From NCBI GenBank assembly GCA_963829085.1, contig CAWHHJ010000006.1, positions 62,001 through 126,000 on the forward strand: a stretch of 64,000 bases of DNA, in the 5' to 3' direction. The translations under genes were made by a program, and so were the position numbers. The stretch is from PALSA-1004 sp963829085 (GTDB lineage: Bacteria > Pseudomonadota > Gammaproteobacteria > Burkholderiales > SG8-41). The notes beneath the pieces were generated by a model. That model was not told where the DNA came from. It saw nothing but the letters and a program-made list of their open reading frames with translations, and made no database searches. Shown here in pieces: positions 54,532-63,479 of this stretch (position 1 is its first letter; each line of letters opens with the position of its first letter).

Positions 54532-55290
54532 TTATTTTGTTTCGCCTGCGACGCGCGCGTGCCGCGCCGCGTCCGTAGCCGGGCTCAGTTTTTCATACAA
54601 CTGCTCGTTGGTGATGACCCAGCCAAGACAGCGTGCAATGTTTTGCAATCCGAGCACATGGAGATCGTTACCATACATGCTCGCCACGCAATCCGAAAGC
54701 ACGACGACGCGGTAATCGAAGTTGAACGCCGTGAAAGACGTATTCAGCACGCAGGTGTTGGTGTTGATCCCCATTAGCACCACGTTGCGCACGCCCAGCG
54801 TATCGAGCAGGAAGCGCAAATCGGTTCCGTAGAAACAGTCGAGGCGCTTTTTGTTGTCGATTACATAATCGCCTTCGCGGAATAGCTCGGGAATGATCTC
54901 GGTGCCGCGCGAGCCCTCGATATTGTGCTCACGCACAGTGCTCGTGCGACCCGGCGTCAGACGGTCGCGCTCGCCGAGCGCCGCATGCATGGCGCGCCAA
55001 AACGGCGAAACCATGCCTTCACTGCCAAGCCCAGGAATGCGGCGATAGACGAGAATCACGTGAATGACCGGTACGCCTTTGTCGTGTACGAAGTCGAGCG
55101 CGGCGCGTGCATTGGCGATGACGCGTTTGGCGTCTTCCGGTTGGGCCGGCATCGTCGCCACGTCCATATCGAGGTGACCGCGGTGCATATCGATGGTGAC
55201 AATCGCCGTTTCGCGGGCGTCGAGCTCGAGCTCGTCATACAACCCGTTCATCAGGCTCGATCGATCGACGATCTCGATTTGACGCACCAT
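54532..55290 (-). CDS. Isochorismatase-family cysteine hydrolase
   Basis: 252 residues from ATG 55290. Catalytic triad: Asp in VTIDMHRGHLD, Lys in DNKKRLDCFYGT and Cys in GINTNTCVLNTSF. The family hydrolyses amides such as nicotinamide, maleamate, N-carbamoyl compounds and ureidoacrylate, or the ether of isochorismate. It lies between the zeta-GST gene and the importer 2 receptor on the same strand, suggesting amide hydrolysis of an imported compound. Confidence 0.88.
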   Translation of the reverse strand: MVRQIEIVDRSSLMNGLYDELELDARETAIVTIDMHRGHLDMDVATMPAQPEDAKRVIANARAALDFVHDKGVPVIHVILVYRRIPGLGSEGMVSPFWRAMHAALGERDRLTPGRTSTVREHNIEGSRGTEIIPELFREGDYVIDNKKRLDCFYGTDLRFLLDTLGVRNVVLMGINTNTCVLNTSFTAFNFDYRVVVLSDCVASMYGNDLHVLGLQNIARCLGWVITNEQLYEKLSPATDAARHARVAGETK

Positions 55291-55299
55291 CGGCAGCAA

Positions 55300-55959
55300 T
55301 CAGTGCGCGGGATTCTTCGGTGCGTCCGGCTGCTTACCGGGGAGCGCGCGGTCGAACGCCTCTATCTTCATGCACTCAGTGAACACGCGCATGACGACCG
55401 GTACGGACGACACGTCGCAATTGAAATAATTCTTCGCCCCTATTACCTGCGAAGCGACACAGATGTCCGCGATCGTTGGCGAATCACCGTGACAAAAGCG
55501 GCCGGTTTCTTGTTCGTTCACAAGATGCGCTTCGACGGCCTGCAGAGCTTGCAAGGACCAATGCGCAAGCCAGCGATTACGCGCCGGCTCGTCAACGTGC
55601 AGCTCCTTTTCTAGATACGCGCGAATTCGCGGTACGATCAGCGGATGACCGTCGCTTACGCAGATCTGCGCGAGTCCGCGCACGCGCGCGCGTCCGCGTG
55701 CATCTTTCGGCAGCAGTGGCGGCTGAGCATGAGTCTCTTCCAGATACTCCATGATTGCCATCGACTGAAATAGCGGCGGCCCGTTATCGACGATCAGCGC
55801 CGGCACGACGCCCTGCGGATTGACTGCCCTGTATTCGTCGCTGTGCTGCTTGCCTTGCAGGAGATCGATCGATACCTGTTCGACCGGCAACCCTTTGAGA
55901 CCCAGCGCAACACGAACACGATAGGTCGCCAGAGAACGCCAAAATCCATAGAGCTTCAT
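55300..55959 (-). CDS. maiA: Zeta-class GST, maleylacetoacetate/maleylpyruvate isomerase-like
   Basis: 219 residues. N-terminal thioredoxin-like domain begins MKLYGFWRSLATYRVRVALGLKGL, with the zeta-class Ser-Leu-Ala-Tyr-Arg-Val motif in place of SSCSxR, then NPQGVVPALIVDNG and LFQSMAIMEYLEE. The C-terminal helical domain follows, ending CMKIEAFDRALPGKQPDAP. The enzyme isomerises maleyl to fumaryl ring-fission products with glutathione. Next on the strand are the isochorismatase-like hydrolase and importer 2. Confidence 0.85.
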   Translation of the reverse strand: MKLYGFWRSLATYRVRVALGLKGLPVEQVSIDLLQGKQHSDEYRAVNPQGVVPALIVDNGPPLFQSMAIMEYLEETHAQPPLLPKDARGRARVRGLAQICVSDGHPLIVPRIRAYLEKELHVDEPARNRWLAHWSLQALQAVEAHLVNEQETGRFCHGDSPTIADICVASQVIGAKNYFNCDVSSVPVVMRVFTECMKIEAFDRALPGKQPDAPKNPAH

Positions 55960-56049
55960 GCGTCAGATCTCCATACTCAGCGCGCAGCGGGAATTATAGG
56001 CAACAAAACATACGCCGGTCGTTGGGCGCCAAAGTGCAGGGTCACGCGG

Positions 56050-57732
56050 TTAGCCGAATACACCCGCTGGACGGTCACGAGGATCGTCATGCAAAAACGG
56101 GCCGCACCCGGTCAGCTCGTTCTTGAAATTGGATAACTTGCCGCCGCTGCCGCCGGGGTATACGTAGTCGCGACCGCGCACGGTCAATGCAATGCGATAG
56201 CCTGCCGGCACGACAACAGAGGTCGGCCATAACTCAATGTCGAGCTCGACGATTTCATCGGGCTCGAGAGGCTGCAGTTCATCATGCGTGTGATACGGAC
56301 GAAAAGGCGTCGAGAGTTTTCGGTCCAGCTTGCGATGAGACGCACGCAGCCATCCCTGCGCGACCGGCGTATGCGGATCGATTGCTCCTTGAAAAGCCAC
56401 TTCCTTGAAGTCCGCTGAAAACACGCGCAGTACGAGAAACAGATCCGCGTCTGCAGTCGATGACGAAACGAACAGCTTCGCTGCCGACGGACCAGTGATT
56501 TCAGTTGCCGCGGTCAGCGGCGGCGATACAAATGTGAGACCGTCGCCCATCGCGTCGTACGCGATGCTCGTCTCTGCTTCGTTCGGCTCGGCTGACAGCG
56601 CTTGCATCACCGGATCAAGATACATCTTCGTCCATTGCGTGCGCGCGATCGGCCATTGCGGCTCCGGGCGCTCGACGAAGCGTGCCGGATTCGGATGACG
56701 TATCTGCAACTGCACGCGCGGTTGCTGCTCGCGCCAGCCGTTGTCTTCCCCTTTTAGAAACTGTCCGAAGAAACGTTTCTGGAGACCGACGCCATAGTCC
56801 GTGTAGAAATGCGTCCAATGCTCGATGCCGTGCGCTTCCAGCCATTTATCCTTCGACGCCGCGCGCATATATCCCTCGAAATTGCCGCGCGGATGCAGCC
56901 CTTGTCCGCCCCAGTTCGCCGCCGAGAGAAATGGTACGGTCACTTTTTCCCATTGCGGCGAACGCGCCTTGTGATACGCATCATCGAGCGGATGGGCGCA
57001 TATCTCGCTGCCGAAATCAACGCGATTCGCGTCGAGCTCGGCGTCGCTCAAAAGTTCATCCCCGCATATCAGCTGTCCGGTGACACGGCTGCGACCGCCT
57101 CTTTCGCCGCAGCCATACTGCACCGTCTTCACCTGCATGTCGTACCAGTTTTCCCAGAACGTGCTCAGGATGCCGCCATGGTGCGTCATGTCGCGGTACC
57201 AGTCGGCAGCGCCTTCCCAGATGCACATGGCGGCAAGATGCGGTGGCTGCAGCGATGCGACGTGCCATTGATTGATGCCATAGTAGGAGATGCCGTTGAG
57301 ACCTATCCTGCCGGTCGACCACGGCTGGCGCGCAGCCCACTCGATACAGTCATGGAAGTCCCTGGTTTCCCGTGGCGAGAAACAATCGATGCGGCCGGGC
57401 GACCGGCCGGTGCCGCGCGAATCGACACGCACGACTGCGTAGCCGTCTGGTACCCATTTTTCCGGATCCACGACTTCCCAGTTCTGATACTTGTTTGACG
57501 AACCGGCGGCGACGTCGGGATGTGTCGTGATCATGCGCTGCCACGCACTCGGGTAGCCATCCTCGAAGTGCAGGCCTTTTGCATATGGACCGTAACTGAG
57601 AATCACCGGATAGCGCGCTGCGTCGGGCGGCCGGAAGACATCGGCGCGCAGAACGAGGCCGTCGTCCATCGGTAATGCAACGTCCCACTCAATGCACATG
57701 CCGTCGCGAACTTCGCTGACTGGCGGCCTCAT
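56050..57732 (-). CDS. CocE/NonD-family hydrolase, second copy
   Basis: 560 residues with alpha/beta core, cap and C-terminal PepX_C domain. The nucleophile is Ser149 in IGLNGISYYGINQW; VRVDSRGTGRSPGRID precedes it, and HWTHFYTDYG holds the likely His region. It ends CGPFLHDDPRDRPAGVFG. Paralogue of the gene at 14453. No signal peptide. It lies 90 bases upstream of maiA on the same strand, perhaps the first gene of that operon. Confidence 0.9.
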   Translation of the reverse strand: MRPPVSEVRDGMCIEWDVALPMDDGLVLRADVFRPPDAARYPVILSYGPYAKGLHFEDGYPSAWQRMITTHPDVAAGSSNKYQNWEVVDPEKWVPDGYAVVRVDSRGTGRSPGRIDCFSPRETRDFHDCIEWAARQPWSTGRIGLNGISYYGINQWHVASLQPPHLAAMCIWEGAADWYRDMTHHGGILSTFWENWYDMQVKTVQYGCGERGGRSRVTGQLICGDELLSDAELDANRVDFGSEICAHPLDDAYHKARSPQWEKVTVPFLSAANWGGQGLHPRGNFEGYMRAASKDKWLEAHGIEHWTHFYTDYGVGLQKRFFGQFLKGEDNGWREQQPRVQLQIRHPNPARFVERPEPQWPIARTQWTKMYLDPVMQALSAEPNEAETSIAYDAMGDGLTFVSPPLTAATEITGPSAAKLFVSSSTADADLFLVLRVFSADFKEVAFQGAIDPHTPVAQGWLRASHRKLDRKLSTPFRPYHTHDELQPLEPDEIVELDIELWPTSVVVPAGYRIALTVRGRDYVYPGGSGGKLSNFKNELTGCGPFLHDDPRDRPAGVFG

Positions 57733-57857
57733 TCAACGCCTCCAACAATGATGGCCTTGTACATTCTGTGCTGCACTTCGGCGCGTGATAATTTGACTCT
57801 AGCCTCCGGCGCGTGTCAACTTAGCGCCCCTGACTTGAGTACAAAGAGGAGAGGCAA

Positions 57858-58739
57858 GTGAAGATCGGAGTTGTCGGCATCGGAAAAATGGGTGCTGCGA
57901 TTGCAACGCGGCTGCTGGGGCTCGGCCACGAAGTCGTGGTCTGGAATCGTAGCGCCGAAAAAGCAAAAGCAGTGTCGGGCGCAAAAGTAGCCGCGACGCC
58001 GCGCGAATTGGCGAGCGACGTTGAGACGATCATTAGCATACTCACCAACGCTGCAGCGATCGACGCCGCTTACGAAGGCGCGGATGGACTCTTGAAGGGC
58101 GACATCCAAGGCAAGCTCTTTATCGAGATGAGCACTGTGCGGCCGCAGACTGAAAAACAGCTCGCCGCAAAAGCGCGTGCACTTGGCGCTGCATTCATCG
58201 ATTGCCCGGTAGGCGGCACCGTGGGGCCGGCACGCGAAGGCAAGCTGCTCGGCTTCGTAGGCGGCGATGCTGACGACGTGGCGCGCGCCCGCCCGTTGCT
58301 CGAACAGATGTGCCGCCGCGTCGAGCACGTCGGGCCGGTCGGATCCGGCGCCAGCATGAAACTCGCGATCAACCTGCCACTGCTTGTTTACTGGCAGGCG
58401 CTCGGTGAAGCACTGCTGCTATGCAAACCGCTGGGCCTGGACCCCGCACGTCTGATGAATATCTTCGCCGACACGTCGGGCGGTCCCAACGTTTTGAAAG
58501 TACGCGGACCATCGATTGCCGCTGCATTGAATGGCGGCGATTCGGGGCCAGTGACTTTCGATGTCGATTCGATACGCAAAGACCTGCAAACGATGATCGA
58601 AGAAGCGCAGGGACTCGGCGGCACGCTGCCCGTCACCGCGCGTGCACTCGAATGCTTCGACCAGGCATCGCGCGATGGATTGGGTAAAAGCGACGCGGCA
58701 GTTCTGCCCGTACGCTGGTCCACCGCGGCAAAGCGCTAG
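57858..58739 (+). CDS. NAD(P)-dependent beta-hydroxyacid dehydrogenase family protein
   Basis: 293 residues. GIGKMGAAIATRLLGLGHEVVVWNRS is the dinucleotide loop, IDCPVGGTVGPAREGKLLGFVGG the substrate-binding motif, and SGASMKLAINL holds the catalytic Lys168. Family includes 3-hydroxyisobutyrate, tartronate-semialdehyde and glyoxylate reductases. GTG start at 57858 preceded by GAGGAG. Divergent from the CocE gene; ends in a terminator. Confidence 0.9.
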   Translation: MKIGVVGIGKMGAAIATRLLGLGHEVVVWNRSAEKAKAVSGAKVAATPRELASDVETIISILTNAAAIDAAYEGADGLLKGDIQGKLFIEMSTVRPQTEKQLAAKARALGAAFIDCPVGGTVGPAREGKLLGFVGGDADDVARARPLLEQMCRRVEHVGPVGSGASMKLAINLPLLVYWQALGEALLLCKPLGLDPARLMNIFADTSGGPNVLKVRGPSIAAALNGGDSGPVTFDVDSIRKDLQTMIEEAQGLGGTLPVTARALECFDQASRDGLGKSDAAVLPVRWSTAAKR

Positions 58740-58793
58740 TTCACGCTCCACAGTGGCCAGCACGCCGGCTTGCGGTTACATTGGCACCCTGAC

Positions 58794-58818
58794 GGGCGTC
58801 GGAAGGCGCCCTTTATTT
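58794..58818 (+). terminator. Intrinsic terminator after the dehydrogenase gene
   Basis: GGGCG (58794-58798) pairs with CGCCC (58807-58811), followed by TTTATTT. Confidence 0.65.
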
Positions 58819-58842
58819 ACCCGAACGTAAAAAGGATTCGAC

Positions 58843-59484
58843 ATGATCTATGAAGTGAGGACGTACGATCTGAAGCCGCATTCCGTGCCGGAAGTCGAAC
58901 AGAGATTCGGCGAGGCGTATGAGCAGCGCAAGAAATATTCGCCGCTCGCGGCGTTCTGGCACACCGAGATCGGACCGCTGAATCAGATCATCCACGTGTG
59001 GGGTTACAAGGACCTCGAAGAGCGCGGCCGCATTCGCGCCGCCGCCGTGAAAGACGGCAGCTGGCCGCCGAAGATCAAAGAGTTTCTCGTGAGCCAGCGC
59101 GCCGACATCATGACACCGCTTTCGATGTCGCCGGAGCTCAAGCCCGCGAAGGTCGGGCCGTACTTTGAGATGCGCACATACACGCTCGCCAATAGCGGCG
59201 AGCTGCCGAAGCTTCACAAGCTATGGGAAGTCGGCATTCCCGAGCGTACCAAATTGAGCCCGCTGTGCGCGGCATGGATTTCGGAATTGGGAGGTCTCAA
59301 CAAGTTCATTCATATCTGGCCATACAAGTCGATCGATGAGCGCAACCAGGTGCGCGACAGAGCGAAAGCGGCTGGCGTATGGCCGCCCTCGCTGTTGTCG
59401 AAAAAATTAGGACTGCCCGGTTACGAGATGGTCGCGCAGGAAAACAAAATCTTAATGCCGTCGGCGTTCTCGCCTATCCAATAA
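58843..59484 (+). CDS. NIPSNAP-family protein
   Basis: 213 residues with two NIPSNAP/dimeric alpha-beta barrel modules: MIYEVRTYDLKPHSVPEVEQRFGEAY with HTEIGPLNQIIHVWGYKDLEER, and FEMRTYTLANSGELPKLHKLWE with SELGGLNKFIHIWPYKSIDERN. AAGGA precedes the ATG. The function is not known. Confidence 0.9.
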   Translation: MIYEVRTYDLKPHSVPEVEQRFGEAYEQRKKYSPLAAFWHTEIGPLNQIIHVWGYKDLEERGRIRAAAVKDGSWPPKIKEFLVSQRADIMTPLSMSPELKPAKVGPYFEMRTYTLANSGELPKLHKLWEVGIPERTKLSPLCAAWISELGGLNKFIHIWPYKSIDERNQVRDRAKAAGVWPPSLLSKKLGLPGYEMVAQENKILMPSAFSPIQ

Positions 59485-59557
59485 ACACGAAGCGCTGACA
59501 TCTGATCAATCAACGCCACAACGTCCCGATAACAGATTGGCCTCGTTGTTAGAAGAC

Positions 59558-59585
59558 TCGCCGGGAGCTACCCGGCGACTTTTTT
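59558..59585 (+). terminator. Intrinsic terminator after the NIPSNAP gene
   Basis: TCGCCGGG (59558-59565), loop AGCTA, CCCGGCGA (59571-59578), then C and a run of six T. A strong canonical structure. Confidence 0.9.
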
Positions 59586-59586
59586 A

Positions 59587-59841
59587 TCAATAGTGAAAAC
59601 GGCACTGTGCGATTTGTAGCGCACCCGCATCGACACGATAAACAAGCCGATGCTCACGATTTATCCGCCGGGACCAAAAGCCTTTCAGATTGCGCTTTAA
59701 CGGTTCCGGTTTGCCAAGTCCACTAAACGGATGGCGCTGAATATCTTCGATCAAGCTATTGATTTTATCGCGCACTCTCGCATCGGTGCGCGCCCAATAA
59801 AGATAATCCTGCCAGGCGCCGGGCGCCCAGACAATTCTCAC
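59587..59841 (-). CDS. yoeB: YoeB-family toxin mRNA interferase
   Basis: 84 residues, the exact length of E. coli YoeB. Catalytic residues match: Glu46 (KPEPLK), Arg65 (NREHRLVY), His83 and Tyr84 at the C-terminus (CRFHY), plus LYWARTDARVRDKINSLI. Known YoeB cleaves mRNA in the ribosomal A site. The ATG overlaps the antitoxin stop as ATGA (59838-59841). Confidence 0.93.
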   Translation of the reverse strand: MRIVWAPGAWQDYLYWARTDARVRDKINSLIEDIQRHPFSGLGKPEPLKRNLKGFWSRRINREHRLVYRVDAGALQIAQCRFHY

Positions 59842-60089
59842 CGAATCAGTTTATGCGCCCGCCCGCGCCCTGACTTTAAGTCGCGCATCGCCTTAGTAAG
59901 CCGGGCGGCGTTCTTGGGGCTCGACAGCAAATAGTCGGTTTCGACGTAGCTGTTGAAATCGTCAAGCGAGATCAGTACAGCTGGTTTGCCGCGCTGGCGC
60001 GTAATGATCACCGGCCTGTGGTCATCGTTCACCTTATCCATAGCCTCAGCCAATTTAGCGCGAACAGCAGAGTACGAAATCACTTCCAT
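59838..60089 (-). CDS. yefM: YefM/Phd-family antitoxin
   Basis: 83 residues. N-terminal DNA-binding/dimerisation domain (MEVISYSAVRAKLAEAMDKV, DDHRPVIITRQRGKPAVLISLDDFNSYVET) and a basic C-terminal tail (KAMRDLKSGRGRAHKLIR) that should bind YoeB. It precedes the toxin with a 4-base overlap, the usual order. Autorepression probably uses the TGTACA sites just upstream. Confidence 0.93.
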   Translation of the reverse strand: MEVISYSAVRAKLAEAMDKVNDDHRPVIITRQRGKPAVLISLDDFNSYVETDYLLSSPKNAARLTKAMRDLKSGRGRAHKLIR

Positions 60090-60094
60090 GGTTC

Positions 60095-60120
60095 ACCTGT
60101 ACAAGTATTGGTACAAGTCA
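60095..60120 (-). promoter_or_regulatory. Putative YefM operator with TGTAC repeats
   Basis: The gap just upstream of yefM contains CTTGTAC twice on the minus strand, one within the hexamer TGTACA (60098-60103 region). The E. coli yefM-yoeB operator also uses TGTACA cores, so this is the probable autoregulatory site. Confidence 0.6.
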
Positions 60121-60269
60121 ATGATACCACGTTGCATAGTGACAACCATCGAACGTTAGCGCCTTAGAAGCGGTCTACAACTAAGCGCGCTCATGATTTT
60201 AGATTTCGTCCTAAAGCGAAAATAGCAAACGCACGAGGTCGTCGCCCAACGTAGCACCGCGAGCTTAAG

Positions 60270-61898
60270 TTAATCTCCCGGCCTGAACTTCGTTTCAGGC
60301 TTCAATCCCTTGCGCCGCTGCTTTTCGCTGATGCGTCCGTTCTCGAGATATTGTCCCGAGGCCGCGCGTCGCGCGGCTGCATCCCACTGCGGCAGCCAGT
60401 CGCCTAGCGAATAACCGAACCACGGCGCCTCCGGACGCAAAGCCGGCAAGCCGAGCCGCTCCCATATTTTTTTGGCGCGCTCCATATACTCCTGGGTCGG
60501 CAGCGCGAGCGGCGGCATATCGCCCTTCGTCGTCGCGTCCATCAGCAGCGTCGAGTCTTCTTCATGTTCGCTCTCACGCTTGGGGCCGTGCCCCTGGCCG
60601 CGATGCGGCAGTGTCCGCACGTCCTCGACCGGATTCATGCGATACGCCATTGCCCACAGGATCGCATTTGCATTATCGGCATCGATATCGTCATTGACGG
60701 CGATGCAAATCTTCCCGCAGTCGCCCTTGAAAAATGCTGCCCCGTTTAACGCGCGCCAGATCTCGGTACGCGGGGTCCCCTTCTCGATGGTGATGAGCGT
60801 GACGCGGAGAAGTCCCGTCAACGGTTCATGTAGGGATACGTGCTTCACGCCACGGATGCCGAGCGTCGTGCGCAAATGCGCGAGGAAGAGCGGCTCATAG
60901 GCGACGCGCTTGATAACGCTCGATTCGCTTGGTGCGACCTGGCTGATATACGAGGGGATGATCGCGTTGCTGCGATGACTGATCGCCGTCACGCGCATCG
61001 GCATGTTGTATTCCTCGAGGGCGACATGTCCGTGCGACTCACCAAAGGGTGCTTCGGGTTCGACATACTCAGTATCGATGAAACCCTCGATGACCACTTC
61101 CGACTCGGCGGGCACGAGCAAATCCACGGTCCTCGCTTTGACGACGTTGATTGGCACGCCCGCGAGTCCGCCGGCGACGTCGAACTCATCGACGTCGATC
61201 GGCAGCTTTTGCGGGCCCATGAAAGCAACGTACGGCGGACAGCCGAGAACGATCGCGCACGGCATCTGTCTGTCGCCGCGCTTCTGGTGCTTGAGGTAAT
61301 GCTGATAACCGCCGGCGCCGCCGACGCGTGTCGCCATGCGCACGACGAGCCGGTCAGGCGCTTTCAAAGCTGCGCGGTAGGTGCCCATGTTCTGCACGCC
61401 GGTTTCCGGATCGCGCGTGATCACGTTGGTGGCCGTCAGCGTAGGCGCGCTATCAAACCCCGGCGTCGACACGGGTATCGGCAGCGTATCCAGTCCGTGG
61501 CCCTCGCCCTGCAACGCGGCGCCTTCCATCACGACGTCGTGACACGGCGCATTCGTGACATGGTGCGGACGGATCGGATGAGCAATCGCATCGTCCCACT
61601 TGGCCTGGATGTCTTCGACCGGCACGCCCATGCCGAGACTGTAAATGGCGCGATTCGCCGCAATCGCACCGACGACTACCGGCATTGCATACTCGCGGCC
61701 GCGGCCGTCGACAACATTGTTGAAAAGGAACGCCTTGCGCGCCGATTCCTCAATGCCGCCGACGAATTGCCAGCGCACGAGCGCATGCAGCTCCGCATCC
61801 TTGTCGATCGGTTCGTCGATCGCCAGCAACAATCCCTGCGCGCGGAGCGCCTCGAGATGTGCATGCAGGTCGGGATAGCCGCGCGTGGCGTCGGTCAT
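60270..61898 (-). CDS. UbiD-family decarboxylase
   Basis: 542 residues from ATG 61898 (MTDATRGYPDLHAHLEALRAQG); a further 14 upstream residues are unlikely. UbiD signatures: PVVVGAIAANRAIYSLGMG, PIPVSTPGFDSAPTLTATNVI, RVGGAGGYQHYLKH, and EPEAPFGESHGHVALEEYNMP with the catalytic Glu residues. Uses prenylated FMN to (de)carboxylate aromatic or unsaturated acids; no ubiX is in view. Divergent from the second molybdenum hydroxylase cluster, sharing a 138-base gap. Confidence 0.9.
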   Translation of the reverse strand: MTDATRGYPDLHAHLEALRAQGLLLAIDEPIDKDAELHALVRWQFVGGIEESARKAFLFNNVVDGRGREYAMPVVVGAIAANRAIYSLGMGVPVEDIQAKWDDAIAHPIRPHHVTNAPCHDVVMEGAALQGEGHGLDTLPIPVSTPGFDSAPTLTATNVITRDPETGVQNMGTYRAALKAPDRLVVRMATRVGGAGGYQHYLKHQKRGDRQMPCAIVLGCPPYVAFMGPQKLPIDVDEFDVAGGLAGVPINVVKARTVDLLVPAESEVVIEGFIDTEYVEPEAPFGESHGHVALEEYNMPMRVTAISHRSNAIIPSYISQVAPSESSVIKRVAYEPLFLAHLRTTLGIRGVKHVSLHEPLTGLLRVTLITIEKGTPRTEIWRALNGAAFFKGDCGKICIAVNDDIDADNANAILWAMAYRMNPVEDVRTLPHRGQGHGPKRESEHEEDSTLLMDATTKGDMPPLALPTQEYMERAKKIWERLGLPALRPEAPWFGYSLGDWLPQWDAAARRAASGQYLENGRISEKQRRKGLKPETKFRPGD

Positions 61899-62036
61899 TT
61901 TGGATTTCGCTCCGGAAAGCGTGTGCGATAATAAGCTCAAACAAACCGCACGCTAGTTTAGTGAGACACGTTCCGCGTTCGTGCGCTGATTTTAAGCGAA
62001 AGCACGCACGTTCGGTGATGCGCTGAAGGCTCCCTT

Positions 62037-62916
62037 TTGAAAGCAGCCCCTTTCGAGTACGTGCGCGCCGCTTCAGTCAGCGAAGCGTGCGAACTGCTGC
62101 GCCAGGACGGCGACGATATCAAGCTGATTGCGGGCGGACAAAGCCTGGCTCCGATGATGGCGATGCGTCTCACGCGGCCATCGCGGCTCGTCGACATCAA
62201 TGAAATCGCTGCCCTCAAATTCATCGCACTCGAACGCAATGCAGCGCGCATTGGCGCCTGCACCCGGCAATGCGACCTCGCTCGTCACAATGTGCTCGCC
62301 GAGCGGGTGCCGCTTTTGCGCAAGGCGCTGGCGTGGGTCGGCCATACACAGACCCGCAATCGCGGGACGGTCGGCGGCAGCCTTGCACATGCGGATCCCG
62401 CGGCCGAGTTGCCGCTCGTAGCGCAGGTTTTGGGCGCAGAGATGCATGTGCGTTCATGTGATGGCAGGCGCGCGTTGACTGCGTGCGGATTTTTTATGGG
62501 CCCGCTGACTACCGCGCTCGATGCAAAGGAATGCCTCGAGGAAATACACTGGCCAGTGTGGAACGAACGCCGCGTCGGCTCCTCATTCATGGAAGTCAGC
62601 CGGCGTCACGGTGACTTCGCGATGATTGAGGCGTGTGCGCAAGTGGCGGTCGACGATAACGGTCATTGCACTAGAGTCGTGTTCGGTCTTGGCGGCGGAG
62701 GGTACTACGCCGCTCGCGTTCCCTGCTCTATCCGCGCGCTTGATTGGCACACGCCTCGACGACGATCTTGTCCAAAGCGTCGCGCAAGAAGCTGCGGTAC
62801 AACTTGATGCCGGCAGCGATCTTCATGCAAGCGCGGAGTACCGCAAGCACCTTGCGACGGTGCTTGCCGCTCGCGTGATCCGCGCGGCTGCTGCGGAAGC
62901 GTTAGACAAGTCGTGA
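62037..62916 (+). pseudogene. Molybdenum hydroxylase FAD-binding subunit (CoxM-like), frameshifted
   Basis: The start, MKAAPFEYVRAASVSEACELL, with LIAGGQSLAPMMAMRL and NRGTVGGSLAHADPAAELP, is FAD-binding CoxM. At about 62697-62702 an extra base in GGAGGGT shifts the frame. Without it GLGGGGTTPLAFPALSARLIG continues to the end at 62916. Its stop overlaps the coxS-like GTG start as GTGA. Second coxMSL set in the window. Confidence 0.88.
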
Positions 62917-63419
62917 CCGAAAAACTCTACGCAATCGCCGTTGAGGTCAACGGCAAGCGACGCACCGCCAATGTACCGGCGCGCTTATCGCTCGTCGATT
63001 GGCTGAGAGACGAGTTGCGCCTGACCGGCACGCATGTCGGCTGCGAACATGGCATATGCGGCGCATGCTCGGTTCTGCTCGACGGTGATCCGGTGCGCTC
63101 GTGCCTCATGTTCGCCGTGCAAGCCGACGGTCATCGCGTCACCACTGTCGAAGGGCTTTGCAATGCAGATGGCTCGCCAAGCGCATTGCAGGATAGCTTT
63201 TGCCATACGCACGCACTGCAATGCGGGTATTGCACACCCGGCATGCTGATCGCAGCGCACGCACTGCTCCAGGCCATTCCTCAACCGAGCGAAGCGGATA
63301 TACGTGAAGCCATCGGCGGCAACTTGTGCCGCTGCACCGGCTATCAACAGATCGTCGATGCCGTCAAACACGCTGCTGCGCGTCTGCATGAGGATTCAGC
63401 AGTGGATAAACCCGGATGA
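62913..63419 (+). CDS. Molybdenum hydroxylase [2Fe-2S] subunit (CoxS-like), second cluster
   Basis: 168 residues, GTG start. Cluster cysteines Cys44, 49, 52, 64 (CEHGICGACSV) and Cys104, 107, 139, 141 (CGYCTPG, CRCTG) are all present. Followed by the large subunit gene after 60 bases. Confidence 0.93.
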   Translation: MTEKLYAIAVEVNGKRRTANVPARLSLVDWLRDELRLTGTHVGCEHGICGACSVLLDGDPVRSCLMFAVQADGHRVTTVEGLCNADGSPSALQDSFCHTHALQCGYCTPGMLIAAHALLQAIPQPSEADIREAIGGNLCRCTGYQQIVDAVKHAAARLHEDSAVDKPG

Positions 63420-63479
63420 GAGCTCGAATGGATATTCACGTCATGCGCGTGTATCTGTCCCTGCATCCAACGTCTTAGC

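Noticed and set aside
60840..61931. 363-residue plus-strand open frame
   Set aside because: Antisense to the UbiD gene. His/Arg/Asp-rich composition is typical of shadow frames in GC-rich DNA.
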